Numbered from the stretch's first letter, positions 48,193 to 59,146 are shown. The stretch: 64,000 bases of DNA from Mauremys mutica (GCF_020497125.1 NC_059081.1:63942768-64006767), one strand, 5' to 3'. The notes: generated from the letters alone by a model not told the origin. Numbers and translations are program-made.

Positions 48193-49059
48193 GTAATGTA
48201 GGAATTATTTGAACTAATATGGCATATTGGGGGGAAATCCTGCTTGCCTATCTCATGTAAATGGACCCACTGAAGCAACTTACTACTCATGCAAGTAATG
48301 TGAACAGGATAAGTGGAGGTTGTCTAATGTACCTACTTCTTAGGGGCTGGATCCTGCAAGATGCTAAGCACTCTGGCCTAATCTAGCAAAACCCTCACAT
48401 GCTTAAAATTCAACATGTGTTTACATGCATTGCTGGTTCAAGACTAGAATGCATGCAATGCATGCTCAAACCCACAGCTCAAGATGCTAACTCGTAGGTA
48501 CCTGAAGTAATGATAAAGATACTGCTTGCAGTCCATCATGAGGTGATTATTAAGTGATAGCATTCTGGAACCTTAAGAGCTCTATTCCAATTTCAGATTC
48601 GCATATACATAATCCCAGAAAGAGTATTTGATCACCCAGCATCCTCCCTACAAAACTTTTCTCCTCTAGAAAGCACATTACCCAAATCTAATAAACACAC
48701 ATCTAATGTGCCTGTGCTCAAAGTGATGAAAATGGTGCATGATTCAACCCCCAAATGGGATGTTTTTACCCTTACATAAGTGGGGACTAAATTCAAGGAT
48801 ATAAGTAGACTGTTGAGGTCAGTGAAATTACACTTGCTTACACCAGATCTGAATTTGGACCAGGCTAGTTACATACTCCTGTCTGAGGTGGTTCTATGAT
48901 CTTCAGTGCCAAGAGACTTCGGAAAGTAAAGCCAGGACAGATGGGAGAAGGGTGATAAGTGTTCCCACAAGGACAAGAGGGAAATTTCCAACTTCAAACC
49001 CTCTAAGAAGAGGCAGAAATCCCCATACTGTACTGAACCATTGGGAACTTCATACTCTG

Positions 49060-49241
49060 GAGGATTCTCTGCAACTTAGGTCTTCAAACCACAATTTGAG
49101 GACTTCAGTAACTCAGACATAGGTTAGGGGTTTGTTATAGAAGTGGATGGGTGAGATTCTGTGGCCTGCATTGTGCAGGAGGTCAGACTAGATGATCATA
49201 ATGGTCCCTTCTGACCTTAAAGTCTATGAGTCTATGAAACC
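49060..49241 (+). mobile_element. CR1 LINE 3' end, forward
   Basis: Reads TCAAACCACAATTTGAGGAC, GAGATTCTGTGGCCTGCATT, GCAGGAGGTCAGACTAGATG and ATGGTCCCTTCTGACCTTAA, and ends in the octamer-like tail TCTATGAGTCTATGA. The terminal (TCTATGA)2 is the usual CR1 3' end, so this 3' terminus is complete. Confidence 0.9.
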
Positions 49242-49334
49242 AGAATGTGAAATATTTCAGATGCTCAGTATACTGGAATATATAGTGTACACAAGCTTCA
49301 TACCGTATATGCAATCAATAAAGAACTAAATGAT

Positions 49335-49356
49335 CATATATATATATGTGTGTGTG
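49335..49356. repeat. (AT)n(GT)n simple repeat
   Basis: Alternating AT passes into GT; likely polymorphic. Confidence 0.9.
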
Positions 49357-49599
49357 ATTTCACATATATAAGCTAACAAATGTATTCAGATGCAAATCCC
49401 ATGTGATCCTTAGGACTTAGAGTCCATATAGCAATGAACGTGTTACAGGCCTCCACACGTTGGGTTTGTTCATCTACGAAAGAAAGATAGTGGTTACTAA
49501 TCTTCACTTCATTAATAATCCAAGTACAAATCACCACAAGTTACTAATGGAAATAATATAATAATAATAATCTTTATTTTATTTAATTGAGACATTTTC

Positions 49600-50150
49600 A
49601 TATAAGAGAGATTGAAAAACTTTGGGACTGCTTAGTTTAGAGCAGGGATAGGCAACCTTTGGCACGCAGCCCGTCAGGGAAATCCGCTGGCCAGCCGGGA
49701 CGGTTTGTTTACTTGCCGTGTCTACAGGTTCAGCTGGTCGCAGCTCCCACTGACCGCGGTTTGCTGTTTCAGGCCAATGGGGGCTGCGGGAAGCTGCGTG
49801 GGTCAAGGGATGTGCTGGCCACTGCTTCCCGCAGCCCCCATTGGCCTGGAGCAGCAAACCGCAGCCAGTGGGAGCTGCGATCGGTCGAACCTGCGGACGC
49901 TGCAGGTAAACAAACTGGCTCGGCCCACCAGTGGATTTCCTGACCGGTTGCATGCCAAAGGTTGCCAATTCCAGGTTTAGAGATAAGATTAGTAAGAGGG
50001 GACATGATAGAGATATACAAACTAATGATAGAGGTGCAACTATTTAGCTGTTCTCATAATACAAATACAAGGGGAATGCTCCATTTAAACTAAAAGATAA
50101 CAATTCTCTGTACACAGCTCAAATTTAATCTGTGGAACTTACTGCCACAA
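49600..50150 (+). mobile_element. CR1 LINE fragment, forward, split by a hAT-type insertion
   Basis: The left part ends GACTGCTTAGTTTAGAG, and the right part resumes ATAAGATTAGTAAGAGGGGA and CATGATAGAGATATACAAAC. Together they read as the CR1 segment that corresponds to TTTAG...AGAGGGGATATGATAGAG in intact copies. The interruption is the 332-bp element at 49643-49974. Confidence 0.8.
49643..49974. mobile_element. Palindromic hAT-type element with perfect target duplication
   Basis: 332 bp, starting CAGGGATAGGCAACCTTTGG and ending CCAAAGGTTGCCAATTCCAG. The flanks GTTTAGAG at 49635-49642 and 49975-49982 are identical. Most of the length is one large imperfect palindrome (TGTTTACTTGCCGTGTCTAC on the left, GCTGCAGGTAAACAAACTGG on the right). 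The interior is very similar to the element at 53753-54083, although the tips differ. Confidence 0.92.
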
Positions 50151-50213
50151 GATACCATTGACTCAAGTGGGAGTTGCAGGTTCTCTACTGAGCCTCACTT
50201 CAGCAAAGTACTT

Positions 50214-51109
50214 AAACACATAGAATCATTGGATTGGGAGGGACCTCGAGAGGTCATCTAGTCCAGTCCCCTGCACTTATGGCAGGACTAAATATTATCT
50301 AGACTATCCCTGACAGGTGTTTGTCTAACCTGCTCTTAAAAATTCCCAGTGACAGAGATTCTACAACCTCCCTAGGCAATTTATTCCAGTGCTTAACTAC
50401 CCTGACAGTTAGGAAGTTTTTCCTAATGTCCAACCTCAACCGCCCTTACTTTAGTTTAAATCCATTGCTTCTTGTCCTATCCTCAGAGGTTATCATGTCC
50501 CTGCTCAGTCTTTTCTTCTCCAGACTAAACAAAAACAATTTTTTTCAGTCTTCCCTCATTGGTGATGTTTTCTAGATCTTTAATAACTTTTGTGGCTCTC
50601 CTCTGGACTTTCCCCAGTTTGTCCACATTTTTCGTGAAATGTAGCATCCAGAACTGGACATAATACTCCAGTTGAGGCCTAATCAGTCCAGAATAGAGGA
50701 GAAGAATTACTTCTTGTGTCTTGCTTCCAACACTCCTACTAATGATCATCCCAGAATGACGTTTGCTTTTTTTGCAACAGTGTTACACTGTTGACTCATA
50801 TTTAGCTTGTGATCCCCTATGACCTCCAGATCTCTTTCTGCAGTACTCTTTCCTAGGCAATTGTTTCTCATTTTGTTTGTGTGCAACTGATTGTTCCTTC
50901 CTAAGAGGAGTACTTTGCATTTGTCCCTATTGAATTTCATCCTATTTACTTCAGATAAGTTCTCCAGTTTGTCCAGATCATTTTGAATTTTAATCCTATC
51001 CTTCAAAGCACTTGCAAAGCCTCCCAGTTTGGTATCATCCGCAAACTCTATAAGTGTATTCTGTATGCCATTATCTAAATTGTTGATGAAGATATTGAGT
51101 CCATCCCTA
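50214..51109 (-). mobile_element. CR1 LINE, 3' part of ORF2 and 3'UTR, minus orientation
   Basis: On the minus strand, translated pieces at 51117-50746 and 50749-50525 show reverse-transcriptase landmarks: FADDTKLGG (the catalytic F-A-D-D box), FNRDKCKVLLLGRNNQ and AERDLEVIGDHKLNMSQQC, then YSGLIRPQLEYYVQFW and VQRRATKVIKDLE. These are the usual CR1 motifs, separated by frameshifts and stops, so the copy is dead. It is 5'-truncated, as most CR1 copies are. A 15-bp direct repeat, TTCAGCAAAGTACTT, flanks it (50199-50213 and 51110-51124). Confidence 0.93.
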
Positions 51110-51169
51110 TTCAGCAAAGTACTTGAGCAAGTGTTTAAATCCCACTGAAGTTATGATTATAGTATAGTA

Positions 51170-51766
51170 TAGTGGAACCTCAGAGTAACAGACACCTTGG
51201 GCATGGAGGTTGTCCGTTAACTCTGAAATGTTCGAAACGCTGAACAAAGTTCAGTTTGGGCTCCAGTTCCAGCAGCAGCTGGATTCCCTCCTCAGTGCCA
51301 GCAGCTTCCTTGCAGGCAGTTTCTTTCCCTAGATCGGACTGAAACCATGTCCCCCTTCCAGCCGGGAGGGTGGGGTGAAAACAGCTTGTCCCTCTCCCAG
51401 CCAAAGGAGGGGGGCTTAAAACAGTGCCCTCCCCCCCCCAGGTCAGTGTGTGAAAACAGCGCCCCCCGCCCCTAACTGGGGGAAGGGGAAAGCAGGGCAG
51501 ACCCCAGCGCCGCTCCTGCTCTGCCGGCTGCTAAGCTGGCAGCCCTAGCGTCTTCACTACTAGATGTAAGTGGCTGCCCCACACATGGGGTAGGGGTAAG
51601 GACAGGCAACCCAGATGTGCCGACCTTTAAGATAGAATACAGGCACGGTGCAGTATTTGCTTTTTTGTTTTTTTGTCTCTGCTGCTGCCTGATTGGTTTC
51701 TTCACATGCTGTTCGGTTGGCCGGTCAGTCAGTAACTCTGGCGCTCATATCTTTGAGGTTCTACTG
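51170..51766. mobile_element. Tigger-like (pogo/mariner superfamily) non-autonomous element
   Basis: The ends read TAGTGGAACCTCAGAGTAAC on the left and TATCTTTGAGGTTCTACTG on the right, inverted copies with TA on both sides (51168-51169 and 51767-51768), the expected TA target site. Near the right end is CTGCTGCTGCCTGATTGG. No transposase frame remains. The GC-rich middle (51380-51530) contains runs of C and G. Confidence 0.82.
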
Positions 51767-52041
51767 TATTGAAATGCTTTGCTGAATAGAGGACACAGCG
51801 CTCTTCACCTCTCAAAATCTGGCCCTTTATGAATTATTAGATCATATTTGACAGAGAAGTAATAAATGTCTGTGCCCAGACAGAACTGGGAGGGTGGAAA
51901 AAATAAGGCCCTAATAGCTAATTCTGTCAGTTGATTTGCCTCGTTGGCCCTCAAGCTACATTTCCAGGAAACAAAACAAAGTGTATTTGAAATTTAGGAC
52001 TACTTTATTTTCTTAATTTTTATTTTATTTTGCTTGAATAG

Positions 52042-52154
52042 GTGGGGGACGTGTGAAAATTGAGAGTGTGAAACTGGATTTCAAAGAAAAAGCTCACGCT
52101 AAAGTTGGTTCCCTTGAAAATGCCCACCATACACCTGGAGGTGGCAATATCAAG
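52042..52154 (+). CDS. MAP2: MAP2 exon 18: last tubulin-binding repeat
   Basis: A 113-bp exon, the same length as tau exon 12, acceptor TTGCTTGAATAG, donor ATCAAG|GTGAGA; it enters in phase 1 and leaves in phase 0. It encodes [20 protein letters not shown], then [17 protein letters not shown]. The KVGS motif retains the family phospho-serine. Differences from the human repeat are few (AHAK for [13 protein letters not shown] for LDNAHHVPG, NIK for NVK). Confidence 0.97.
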
Positions 52155-53549
52155 GTGAGAAATCAGCCTGATGAACTGAGCTTCTCCCTTTGAGAATGCA
52201 CTTCAGCCCAAAGTTAGCAGTGACATGAATCGTGGTGTAAATTACACAGCAGGTATACGTGGGTCAGAAAAATGAGTGTCACTTATGTACAGGACTATAG
52301 AGGTGAGAGCAGGAAAAGCAACTAACAGGAGAATAGAAGGTAGAACAGGTTACTTTTCTATGGTTGATCCTCTCAACCTGGAGCCAGTGACTCCCAGTCT
52401 GCTCCTCCTGATGCCCAATGCTTTTCCCTTTCCCCAGTTGAACTTCTGTTTTGCCTCCAGATCTCTACCTTTGCTGCTATTCCAAATCCACACTGGGATT
52501 TTAGTCAGTCTAGTAATCCTGACCCAATGGCTGTCTTCAAACTTCCCTTGTTCCAGGGCCCTCTGGGTGAATAGTACTGTAGATCATATTACATGCCTCT
52601 GACCCCAGAGTATTTGTAAAGTGCATGAAATTTGAAAACAGAAGGCAGACCAGCAGGATCTGTTTATATTTTACCATGTATTTTTTAAGATGCCAGGAAA
52701 CTCAACCAAAGTTTTAGAAATTTGGAGTTTGAGTTTTAAGATTGGGCTGAAATTCAGTCCGGGTATTTATTCTAAAGGTCACTCCTGTAAGAAACACAGT
52801 TAGTTGTGCAAAACTTACTCTTCCACCTAATGTCATTGAATCACAGAGGGCCATTGTATTGGCATAAAAACAGAGAGAAGGACTTTCAGTGAACATTAGG
52901 TTCCTAAGTGCCTACGTCACTTTTGAAAATGGGGCTTAGGTGCTCTTGAAAATGTTACCTCAACTCCAATTGATTTCAATGGAAACTGGACGCTAATTCC
53001 CTTTAGAGACCTTTGAAAATCTCAGCCACTCTGTATTGACTAGCACTGGGTGACTATTACAAAAATGCTCTAGGTATATTCCTTTCAGCCATGCTCACTG
53101 GCCTTTTGTGTATTCTTCCTGTGAACATTTGAACGACATTCAAACAATGCAAATATCAGAATCACATAAACACGTGCATATTCACTTTCCACAAGCAAGT
53201 ACTTACACTGGCATTGCTTGTGTGATCAATTGTGTTATCACGACAATTGTAACCAACCACAGCAAACCAATGCAACTCAAATAGGGTGAAATTCACGCCT
53301 GTGCAGAGGGCCAGCTCAAGGCCTTTGCTCCACTCAAGTCCCACTTTAAACCTTGGGATGATGCTCTGCACAAGGGTGGATTTCACCCATTACAGATACT
53401 GAATACTCACAGAGGTACACACATGTTCAATCCTTACGAGGCTTTTTTTAAAAAAGAAAAGACATTTCAGACTAATAAAATGTAGAATAATGTATTAATT
53501 CAATGAAGACATGATATGCACGTGGATATTCAGAAATAGAGGCAAAAGA

Positions 53550-53655
53550 TGGGATTTTTCAGTCCTGCCTAAGGGAGTTAGGTACCCAAATCCCACTGAA
53601 AATCAATGGACATTGAGTGCCTAATCCCCTTAGGCACCTTTGGAATCCCAGCCTA
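53550..53655. repeat. Short palindromic repeat (TTAGGTACC/CCTTAGGCACC)
   Basis: GCCTAAGGGAGTTAGGTACC on the left is mirrored by CTAATCCCCTTAGGCACC on the right, with ACTGAAAATCAATGGACATT between. A related copy with TTCCTAAGTGCCTACG and GACCTTTGAAAATCTC sits at 52895-53035. Confidence 0.6.
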
Positions 53656-53752
53656 GATTTATTAGATAAAATTTTGTTGTGAATTATTCACTCGGCTGTC
53701 GCCTTGGTGGGAATCATTGGCAGGCTCATAGGACAGGGCCCGTCTGCTACAG

Positions 53753-54083
53753 CAGTGGTTCTCAAAGCCAGGCCGCCACTTGTTCAGGGAAAGCCCCTGG
53801 TGGGCCGGGCTGGTTTGTTTACCTGCCGCGTCTGCAGGTTCGGCCAATCGCAGCTCCCACTGGCCGCGGTTTGCCGTTCCAGGCCAATGGGGGCTGCAGG
53901 AAGCAGTGTGGGCCGAGGGATGTGCTGGCCGCCCTTCCCGCAGCCCCCATTGGCCTGGAGCGAGAACCGCAGCCAGTGGGAGCCGCAATTGGCTGAACCT
54001 GCAGATGCGGCAGGTAAACAAACCGGCCCAGCCTACCAGAGGCTTTCCCTGAACAAGCGGCGGCCCGGCTTTGAGAACCACTG
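53753..54083. mobile_element. Palindromic hAT-type element
   Basis: 331 bp, starting CAGTGGTTCTCAAAGCC and ending GGCTTTGAGAACCACTG, perfect terminal inverted repeats. Flanks are TGCTACAG (53745-53752) and TGCTAGAG (54084-54091), 7 of 8 identical. Nearly the whole element is an inverted repeat with a GC-rich centre. The long overlapping ORFs here on both strands (including 53704-54255) are products of the palindrome and not genes. Confidence 0.9.
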
Positions 54084-54409
54084 TGCTAGAGGACGTGCTC
54101 CAGCAGTGGTGGCCCAGGAAAAGGTGGTGAGTGACTCCTGTGTCCAGTGCTGGGAGGCTGTTGATCACCTCCTGGCAAGGGCTGAGCTCTCTCAACTCCC
54201 GCTGACTTCAAGAACTGAAGGTGACCAGCACCACACGGTAACAGGCCCTGTGTAGGAACGAGAGAGTTGGCCGCACACTGAAAAGGTGGGATGGTGTATG
54301 AATAGGAAAGGGTGTCACCACAGAAGACAGGAGTTTCAAATCAAAGCAGCAATAGAAGGTCATTACTTAAAAGCAAAAGGTTTAAATGCATTTTGCCTTT
54401 CTTGAACAG

Positions 54410-54625
54410 ATTGACAGCCAGAAGCTAAACTTCAGAGAGCATGCTAAAGCCCGTGTCGATCACGGGGCTGAGATCATTACGCAGTCACCAGGCAGGTCCA
54501 GCGTGCCTTCACCGCGCAGACTCAGCAACGTCTCGTCCTCTGGAAGCATCAACCTGCTGGAATCCCCTCAGCTTGCTACCCTCGCTGAAGATGTCACGGC
54601 CGCCCTTGCTAAGCAGGGCTTATGA
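54410..54625 (+). CDS. MAP2: MAP2 C-terminal coding exon and stop
   Basis: Acceptor CCTTTCTTGAACAG; 71 codons and TGA at 54623-54625. The peptide starts [20 protein letters not shown] and continues with [20 protein letters not shown] and [20 protein letters not shown], ending AALAKQGL. This is the invariant tail of MAP2. Only one difference from the human sequence is noticed (SSVPSPRR for SSVASPRR). It enters in phase 0 from exon 18 and runs straight into the 3'UTR. Confidence 0.98.
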   Translation: MDSQKLNFREHAKARVDHGAEIITQSPGRSSVPSPRRLSNVSSSGSINLLESPQLATLAEDVTAALAKQGL

Positions 54626-57600
54626 ATTTGCTCCATTTAGCAGTGTATGAAGTAATAATATTTAGACATGAGCTCTTGGCAGGAATGGGCTCAGAGCAGG
54701 TGTTACATTCATTCTTTACCATGTCTAAAATTAAGTCACATCCCAAGACTGTAGCAACCATACAATAAAAAAAAAAACCCAAAATAATTAAATAGATGCA
54801 GAAATTGGCCTGATCTCCATTTACAGCAGGAAGACACTGGCTTTACATGGGTATGCAATTGCAGTGTATGACATTGGACGATTATTGTTGCTCTGCTCTG
54901 TCTTGCATGGAGTACCGTACTATGATAAAACACATTTTTACCTTTCCATGTGCCTGAGGGCCATTCACCTCTTTCTGACTTGTTACTATCCCAAGTTGCT
55001 CATTTCACGGTTCTGTTGACGGGTGGGAGGAAAAAAAAGTCACCCATTGTAACTTATTACAGGTTAAATTAAACTGAAGAGCCTAGTTACCGGATGGGAA
55101 GGGCATATAAAGGAAATCAAGTTTAATTTTAAAAAGTGTTATTTTGTATAAATGGGTAGAAGGAGAAAGACTGGATTAAGTTATTAACGTTTTGGGGCCT
55201 GGATAATTATGTCAGTGTATAGCTGATTCCAATAAATTATTTAACTAATAACTAAAAATAGTAGTTGAAAAACATTTGAATTGTGCTTGAGGAAGTGGCA
55301 TTTTTAAAACAAAAACGCTGTTGAAAGGAAGAACTTCCATTTCAATGGGCTTGTGTCTGATTAGAATGTCGGTTAAGCGGCTAGATTTGTGTACACACTA
55401 CCGGTTTCACATCCTTTCCATCTGTTTGATACAGTATTATAGATATATATATTTCTCTGTGGCCATTTGTGATATGCCCTCATATACTTGAATATTATAC
55501 TTCTTTATTCACAGTATCTGTGTCTCTTGCACCCTTTGGTGTTGCAATTTTAGGTATGTAAAAGTAGATGTTAGCAGGGTTTTTTTTCCCTATTCAGAAA
55601 AAATACATAAAAAGACAAAAACATTTAGCATGAAATTGCTTTCTGTAACAACTAAAAGCCGTGACCCTGTTTTAGTGTCAGATGCAAGTCTCTTCTGTGA
55701 TGCTAGAAAAATTATTCCTTTTCCCCACCCTCCCTTTTTCACCAAGACTGATTTTGTGAGTTACAGATGTTTAGAAAAAGGGTTTCCAAAGAGGTGGGTT
55801 TGGATTCTGGATTTTTTTAAATAAAAAACAGTTTGGTTTTAGCTTTTTTTTTAAAAAACTTCTGTAGTAACAATGAATGTTGGATTTATTTTATTGATTT
55901 TTTTTCTTTTGCTAAAGTTGAAAAAAGTATTTGGATGTCATTCCATACCTTCAGTAGTGTCTTATGTGTACACTCGGGCACTCTGGTAGTATAGCAGTAA
56001 ACACTGTAGAGATGCTGATAAATTATAATTAATAAATTAAATAGATAGATAAAATGAACTCCCTAGCCTGGATCACCAAGGTGACTGAATAGATAAATAG
56101 GGCATCTTTAAATCTCAACAAAGAAGCAGCAAGTGTATGTTGACTATAAAAAGTATAAGAAAAGTGTGCATAAACTTGCAGAGACACATAAACATCAGAT
56201 CTAATGGAGTTACTTGTGAGAACTCCAACAACATTATGGACACTAAGAAAACACTGCTGAAAGTAATATGGTGGTATTACTCATCAGTGGATAACAAATC
56301 TGCTGATGCTATGTACAGTAGACATTATAAAATGACTAATTTACACACTTGCAGATTGTTGGCTCTCTTCCTTTTGAAATCTCTAGCTAATCTTTACGCT
56401 GTCAACTGAGCTAGACATGAATTGTGTATTAAGTCAACCTTGCGTATTGGAAGCTTTTGAGTACTCTGTTCTTTTTACTGTGTGCGTATGTGTGTGTGTT
56501 GGGGATTGATCTGAAAAGAATATAGAGATGATGTTGGTGTCTGTGCAGAAGATTCTTATAATTAATAGCAAAGGATTCCACAGAATTCAATTCATAGTAT
56601 TAAACTGCACAAATACTAAAGAGTAACTCTTCAGTGTGGTGAATGGAGATTTTGGCCAACCAGTTGTTCCCCGTGGCATTAAGATGAATTATACGGCTCA
56701 AACTCCATGCACCTTACTGAAGATGAACTCCTAAATAGCCCCACACATCAACTCTGCAAAAAGCTTTTTCACACACTAAAGCACAGAATGCTGTTTATAA
56801 GTCAGTTATTTTATACAAAAGATAGCGAGTTTAGCAACCATGTTAAGTGGATCAAGAGGGTTCTGATTTCTGCCTTGTAATTGCTGTACTGTTGCTTAGA
56901 ATAACCAATGGGAATTTACTTGGAAATAATGTTTGGTGTGGTCCATAAAAATGTTTTGCCATTGTTTAAGAAAAACAAAAGGAGGAGGAAGAACAGTATT
57001 TTTGATCATGTTGCTCTCCATCAATTAATGCAAATGCACCTTGCAATGTTTTTATTATGCTTTTTGCCAATTTTAGGAAGAGCCTATGGTACTCCTGAGC
57101 CTCAGCTTCACTGAAGTTGAACAAGCTGGTCAGAACAGTATTTAAACTGTGACTCAAGTACTTTTTATCCTGCTTTTAAATAACAAAAAAAAACCCACAT
57201 TCTGTAGATGGTGAAGTTTAGTTATTGCACGTACACGTCCAAAGTCAGACTGATGTAACACACCAAGTCATTTACTTCATGCTTTGAAATGAGCTTTCTT
57301 GTCTTAATTCAAGCAAAGTCCTTGTAATCAATAACTGTCCTTCATAGAGTTCTAGAACTTTTGTGAGGAGCTTGATGAAGATAAAAGAAACCAAGAGTTT
57401 GTGTTAAATAAAATGCGAGTTACGTTACACAACTCTAGATATTCACTGAAAAAGCTCATAAGAATCTTAACTTCTCAAGAAGAGTGTCAGTTTAAAAACT
57501 TTGCAAGCACTTAGTGGCCATGTTCCAGTTTTCTGGAACCCACGTCTTTAACAGTTCTATTCTATTGGCAAGTTTAGCCAGTCAGTGACATCTAAGAGCC

Positions 57601-58512
57601 AACTTCTCTCTGTTTGTAACAGTGAATAAATAGAAAATTTAAACTAAGCCAAATTGGATAGTCATGGGAGAATCAAAACTGAGTATATTTGTTGAGTGAT
57701 AGCACAATGGAAAAGGCACTCTGGGTGTCTCTACATCTGCAAAATATCTGTTTCTATGTAATCCTAGGTAGGAAGAAATCCAGTAAAAGTTGAGCAGGTC
57801 TTGGTCCAGCAACAATGAAGGAGAAACTAACAATGATGAGGATACTCCTGTGTCCACTAGACAACACACATTTTCACTGTACAGCAGTAAATGGTATTAG
57901 CCAGCTAACACTATGTTAATGTACAGTAGCAACATTTCTTTCCTCATTATGACTGCTTGCAAATATATATAAACTGGCCTATCTACACAACCCAAAGGGA
58001 GTTGAAAGGCGGTCTATGTGGACTACCGTATATGAGAAAAGTTTTTGCTGGGCTGGACCAAAATATTTTCTGAAAATCAAGTATGAACATCTCTTCAAAG
58101 ACAGATGTCTTTGAGCGTAGATCACTTTTGTTATATAAAATTAAGCAGATGTAATTTTAGCCTAGGTGTGTGTACAGCTCACTCGCTCTTAGTAATCTTA
58201 CTCAAGCAATGCCCTCTGCGGGAAAATAATTTACTTTAAGACTTGGAAAGGTCAGGCAAAAAAGCCACTTCAACTTTAGCAAAGAGAAAAAAGAAACAAA
58301 AAAAATCATATTCTGTATGCTGGGATTTGGAGGAATACGGTCTGCTGTTACAAACCTGTGTTTTTTCTGATAATTCTAGAGCCTGTTACCATAAAGAGAC
58401 ATTTCTTGAATGGCTGGTGGTAGTTAGTTCATGTTTTTCAATCCAATTTGCAATTGTATTTGTCGCTGTATAGTGATTGTTTTGCAAAATAAAATTGCTT
58501 GTCATCTAACCA
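54626..58512 (+). other. MAP2: MAP2 3' untranslated region (about 3.9 kb)
   Basis: AT-rich and free of recognisable transposons, unlike the introns, which argues that it is exonic and selected. It contains AATAAA hexamers at 54764-54769, 55231-55236, 56031-56036, 57407-57412, 57625-57630 and 58488-58493. The last is followed by a U/GU-rich stretch and is the likely main end; the others could give shorter mRNAs. In rat, the MAP2 3'UTR holds a dendritic targeting element, and its turtle equivalent should lie here, but I could not locate it by eye. ORFs inside (for example 56137-56409) look fortuitous. Confidence 0.82.
58488..58493 (+). terminator. MAP2: Likely main MAP2 polyadenylation signal
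   Basis: AATAAA within GCAAAATAAAATTGCTTGTC, followed about 20-40 bases later by CTTGTATCTTTTATTTGTGA, a U- and GU-rich downstream element. Cleavage is expected near 58508-58515. Confidence 0.75.
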
Positions 58513-59146
58513 CTTGTATCTTTTATTTGTGATGCACATTATATCCCCATCCACTCACTTCATATCATTGTACTGCCTTTAAGAAAATATAAAATAACAT
58601 ATACCTACTAGCAATGCATACAGTCAGTCTTAAGACGAGTCAGAGCAGATGAAGCAGTGGCTCTCGCTTACTCTCCATTATTTCTTGCCAAAGTACCCAG
58701 CTTTACAGCCAGCACATCAGTCTTTAGGGAAATATTTCTCTGCTTCATATGAATGAGTTATTTTCTTGTTTATTCTGGATTTCTAGCCCAAATATGAAGT
58801 TTAGCTTGACTGTGGATTGAACAGTTAGGTTCCCGAGATAAATAACTGACCTCATGAGTAAATCAGCTTTCCTCCGTTCTTCAAAATTTTTAGACGGACT
58901 TTAGTACTTTTGAAGATGTCTCTGGAGGCTGAAGTCATCTATTGCACCCCAGAACAGGTACAGCACAGACAGTGGCTTTACAAATGTCCCTGTACTGCCC
59001 CACTAGTGTACCTCACTCCTGATTTGGAAAGAACACCTGTAGGAGAGAATGGATAGGTTCCATCTCTAACTCTCCTAATCCATGGTGTGTCTGCCAAGGG
59101 CATATATTAGTGCCAAGCATGATGGTATTTTTATTCTATAAGAACG

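Larger units (their letters stand above)
48193..52041 (+). other. MAP2: Intron 17 (3.8 kb), a stack of transposon insertions
   Basis: From left to right: a CR1 3' end (49060-49241), an (AT)n(GT)n tract (49335-49356), a CR1 piece interrupted by a hAT-type element (49600-50150), a reverse CR1 with retained reverse-transcriptase-like reading frames (50214-51109), and a Tigger-like element (51170-51766). The 860 bp before 49060 show only short old repeats. No exon was found. Confidence 0.85.
52155..54409 (+). other. MAP2: Intron 18 (2.3 kb)
   Basis: Holds two short repeats of the TTAGGTGCC/CCTAAGG palindromic type (52895-53035 and 53550-53655), one GACTTCA-type piece near 53285-53390, and a palindromic hAT-type element at 53753-54083. 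No exon was recognised. Confidence 0.8.
2190..58512 (+). other. MAP2: MAP2 gene, 3' portion (13 exons plus 3'UTR)
   Basis: MAP2 is a neuronal, mainly dendritic protein that binds and stabilises microtubules through C-terminal repeats, while a long acidic projection domain spaces neighbouring microtubules. The translated exons here match vertebrate MAP2 from the start of exon 9 to the C-terminal AALAKQGL. Joining exon 9 to the last exon gives 1807 codons plus stop when every exon is used, or 1714 without the optional exons 13 and 16. The start codon and roughly the first 150 residues, with the PKA RII-binding helix, are upstream of the window. Exon numbers follow the mammalian convention as I recall it. 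Splice sites are read by eye and not backed by transcripts. Confidence 0.97.

Noticed and set aside
50525..51117. A possible functional reverse transcriptase gene
   Set aside because: The reading frame is broken by stops and frameshifts and lacks its N-terminal half; it is a dead, truncated CR1 copy.
53704..54255. A 183-codon ORF on the + strand overlapping a 177-codon ORF on the - strand
   Set aside because: Both lie over the palindromic hAT-type element; inverted repeats produce mirrored open frames. No domain, and similar false ORFs appear at 49579-49968.
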